In this document: piece after piece, positions 14,698-14,974 of the stretch
Layout of the letters: every line of letters begins with the position of its first letter
How positions within the stretch are numbered: the first letter of the stretch is position 1
NCBI GenBank assembly: GCA_029931905.1
Contig: JAOZRH010000038.1
Coordinates: 1-14,974 of the forward strand
Reading direction: 5' to 3'
DNA: 14,974 nt
Source of the DNA: Fidelibacterota bacterium
Lineage (GTDB): Bacteria > Fidelibacterota > Fidelibacteria > Fidelibacterales > Fidelibacteraceae
The notes under the pieces: generated by a model
Seen by the model: the letters and a program-made list of their open reading frames with translations, nothing else
Database searches by the model: none
Told to the model about the DNA's origin: nothing
Program-made: the position numbers and the translations under genes

Positions 14698-14925
14698 ATG
14701 TTAGATCAAAAAAAAGTGCAAAGTGTATTAGATAAAGTTAGACCAGCCTTACAAATGGATGGTGGTGATGTAGAATTGATTAAGGTTCGTGATGATAATG
14801 TAGTAGAAGTGAGATTACAAGGAGCTTGTGGAAGTTGTCCAATGGCTACAATGACTTTGAAACACGGAATAGAAAAAACATTACAAGATGAAATTCCAGA
14901 AGTTAAGGAAGTTGTGTCCGTTTAA
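14698..14925 (+). CDS. nfu: NifU C-terminal domain (Nfu-type) Fe-S cluster carrier protein
   Basis: A 75-residue stand-alone Nfu domain that carries and delivers Fe-S clusters. It has the characteristic VRPALQMDGGDVELIKV start and the cluster-binding CGSC (Cys44, Cys47) in LQGACGSCPMATMTLKHGIE, then EIPEVKEV. The whole length equals one domain, with no IscU or A-type part. RBS AGGAG lies close to the ATG at 14698, 13 bp after the dehydrogenase gene. Its place at the operon end may mean it loads clusters into the Etf-linked redox chain, possibly including the Cys cluster of the flavoenzyme encoded upstream, but it may also act generally. Confidence 0.93.
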   Translation: MLDQKKVQSVLDKVRPALQMDGGDVELIKVRDDNVVEVRLQGACGSCPMATMTLKHGIEKTLQDEIPEVKEVVSV

Positions 14926-14943
14926 GTTTTATAAATATAAATG

Positions 14944-14974
14944 CTAAAAATTGTATTTCAATCCAAAACTTAAA
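14944..14974 (-). CDS. Possible C-terminus of an outer-membrane beta-barrel protein (partial, runs off the window)
   Basis: Read on the minus strand, the last bases give LSFGLKYNF followed by TAG (14946-14944). Hydrophobic and aromatic residues alternate with polar ones and the chain ends in Phe, the usual last beta-strand signature of outer-membrane barrels. Only nine codons are visible, so chance cannot be excluded. It would converge on nfu with 18 bp between the stops and no obvious terminator. Confidence 0.4.
   Translation of the reverse strand, partial: LSFGLKYNF

Overview
The window is AT-rich DNA (many stretches near 25-30% GC by eye) from a free-living bacterium of the FCB superphylum. 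The best lineage evidence is the first gene, whose product ends in a type IX secretion (T9SS) sorting domain with a YPNPFNPTT motif. That style is common in Bacteroidota, Ignavibacteriota, Kapabacteria, Cloacimonadota and relatives. The readable promoters look like ordinary sigma70 sites (TTGACA, TATAAT, extended TGnTATAAT) rather than the TAnnTTTG type of core Bacteroidota, which leans toward an Ignavibacteria- or Kapabacteria-like lineage. I cannot place it more precisely from sequence alone.

Layout. (1) Bases 1-2433: a secreted beta-helix protein gene (404-2230, +) sits between two near-identical ~150-bp structured repeats, each directly behind an intrinsic terminator. The gene is itself a GC mosaic. 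(2) Bases 2488-7469, all minus strand: a riboflavin operon read ribD-ribE-ribBA-ribH, followed by a pentapeptide-repeat gene and an 8-oxoguanine DNA glycosylase gene. It starts at an extended -10 promoter and an FMN riboswitch. The switch's expression platform is a hairpin that both hides the ribD ribosome-binding site and runs into a T7 tract touching the ATG. (3) Bases 7516-9021, +: transcription terminator Rho with its own promoter, a leader dyad and a bidirectional terminator. (4) Bases 9045-9830, -: a biotin-protein ligase without a DNA-binding domain. (5) Bases 9884-14925, +: a five-gene operon etfB, NMO/FabK-like flavoprotein, etfA, long acyl-CoA dehydrogenase, nfu. (6) The last ~30 bases carry what looks like the C-terminus of a minus-strand outer-membrane beta-barrel gene.

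How the parts fit. The rib genes make riboflavin from GTP and ribulose 5-phosphate, and FMN would shut the operon through the riboswitch. The etf operon uses the flavins: acyl-CoA dehydrogenase and the electron-transfer flavoprotein oxidise or reduce acyl/enoyl-CoA, with an extra FMN-type enzyme encoded between the two Etf subunits and an Fe-S carrier at the end. The most unusual points are the repeat-flanked secreted-protein cassette with covarying terminator stems, the riboswitch expression platform, and the flavoenzyme set inside etfBA.
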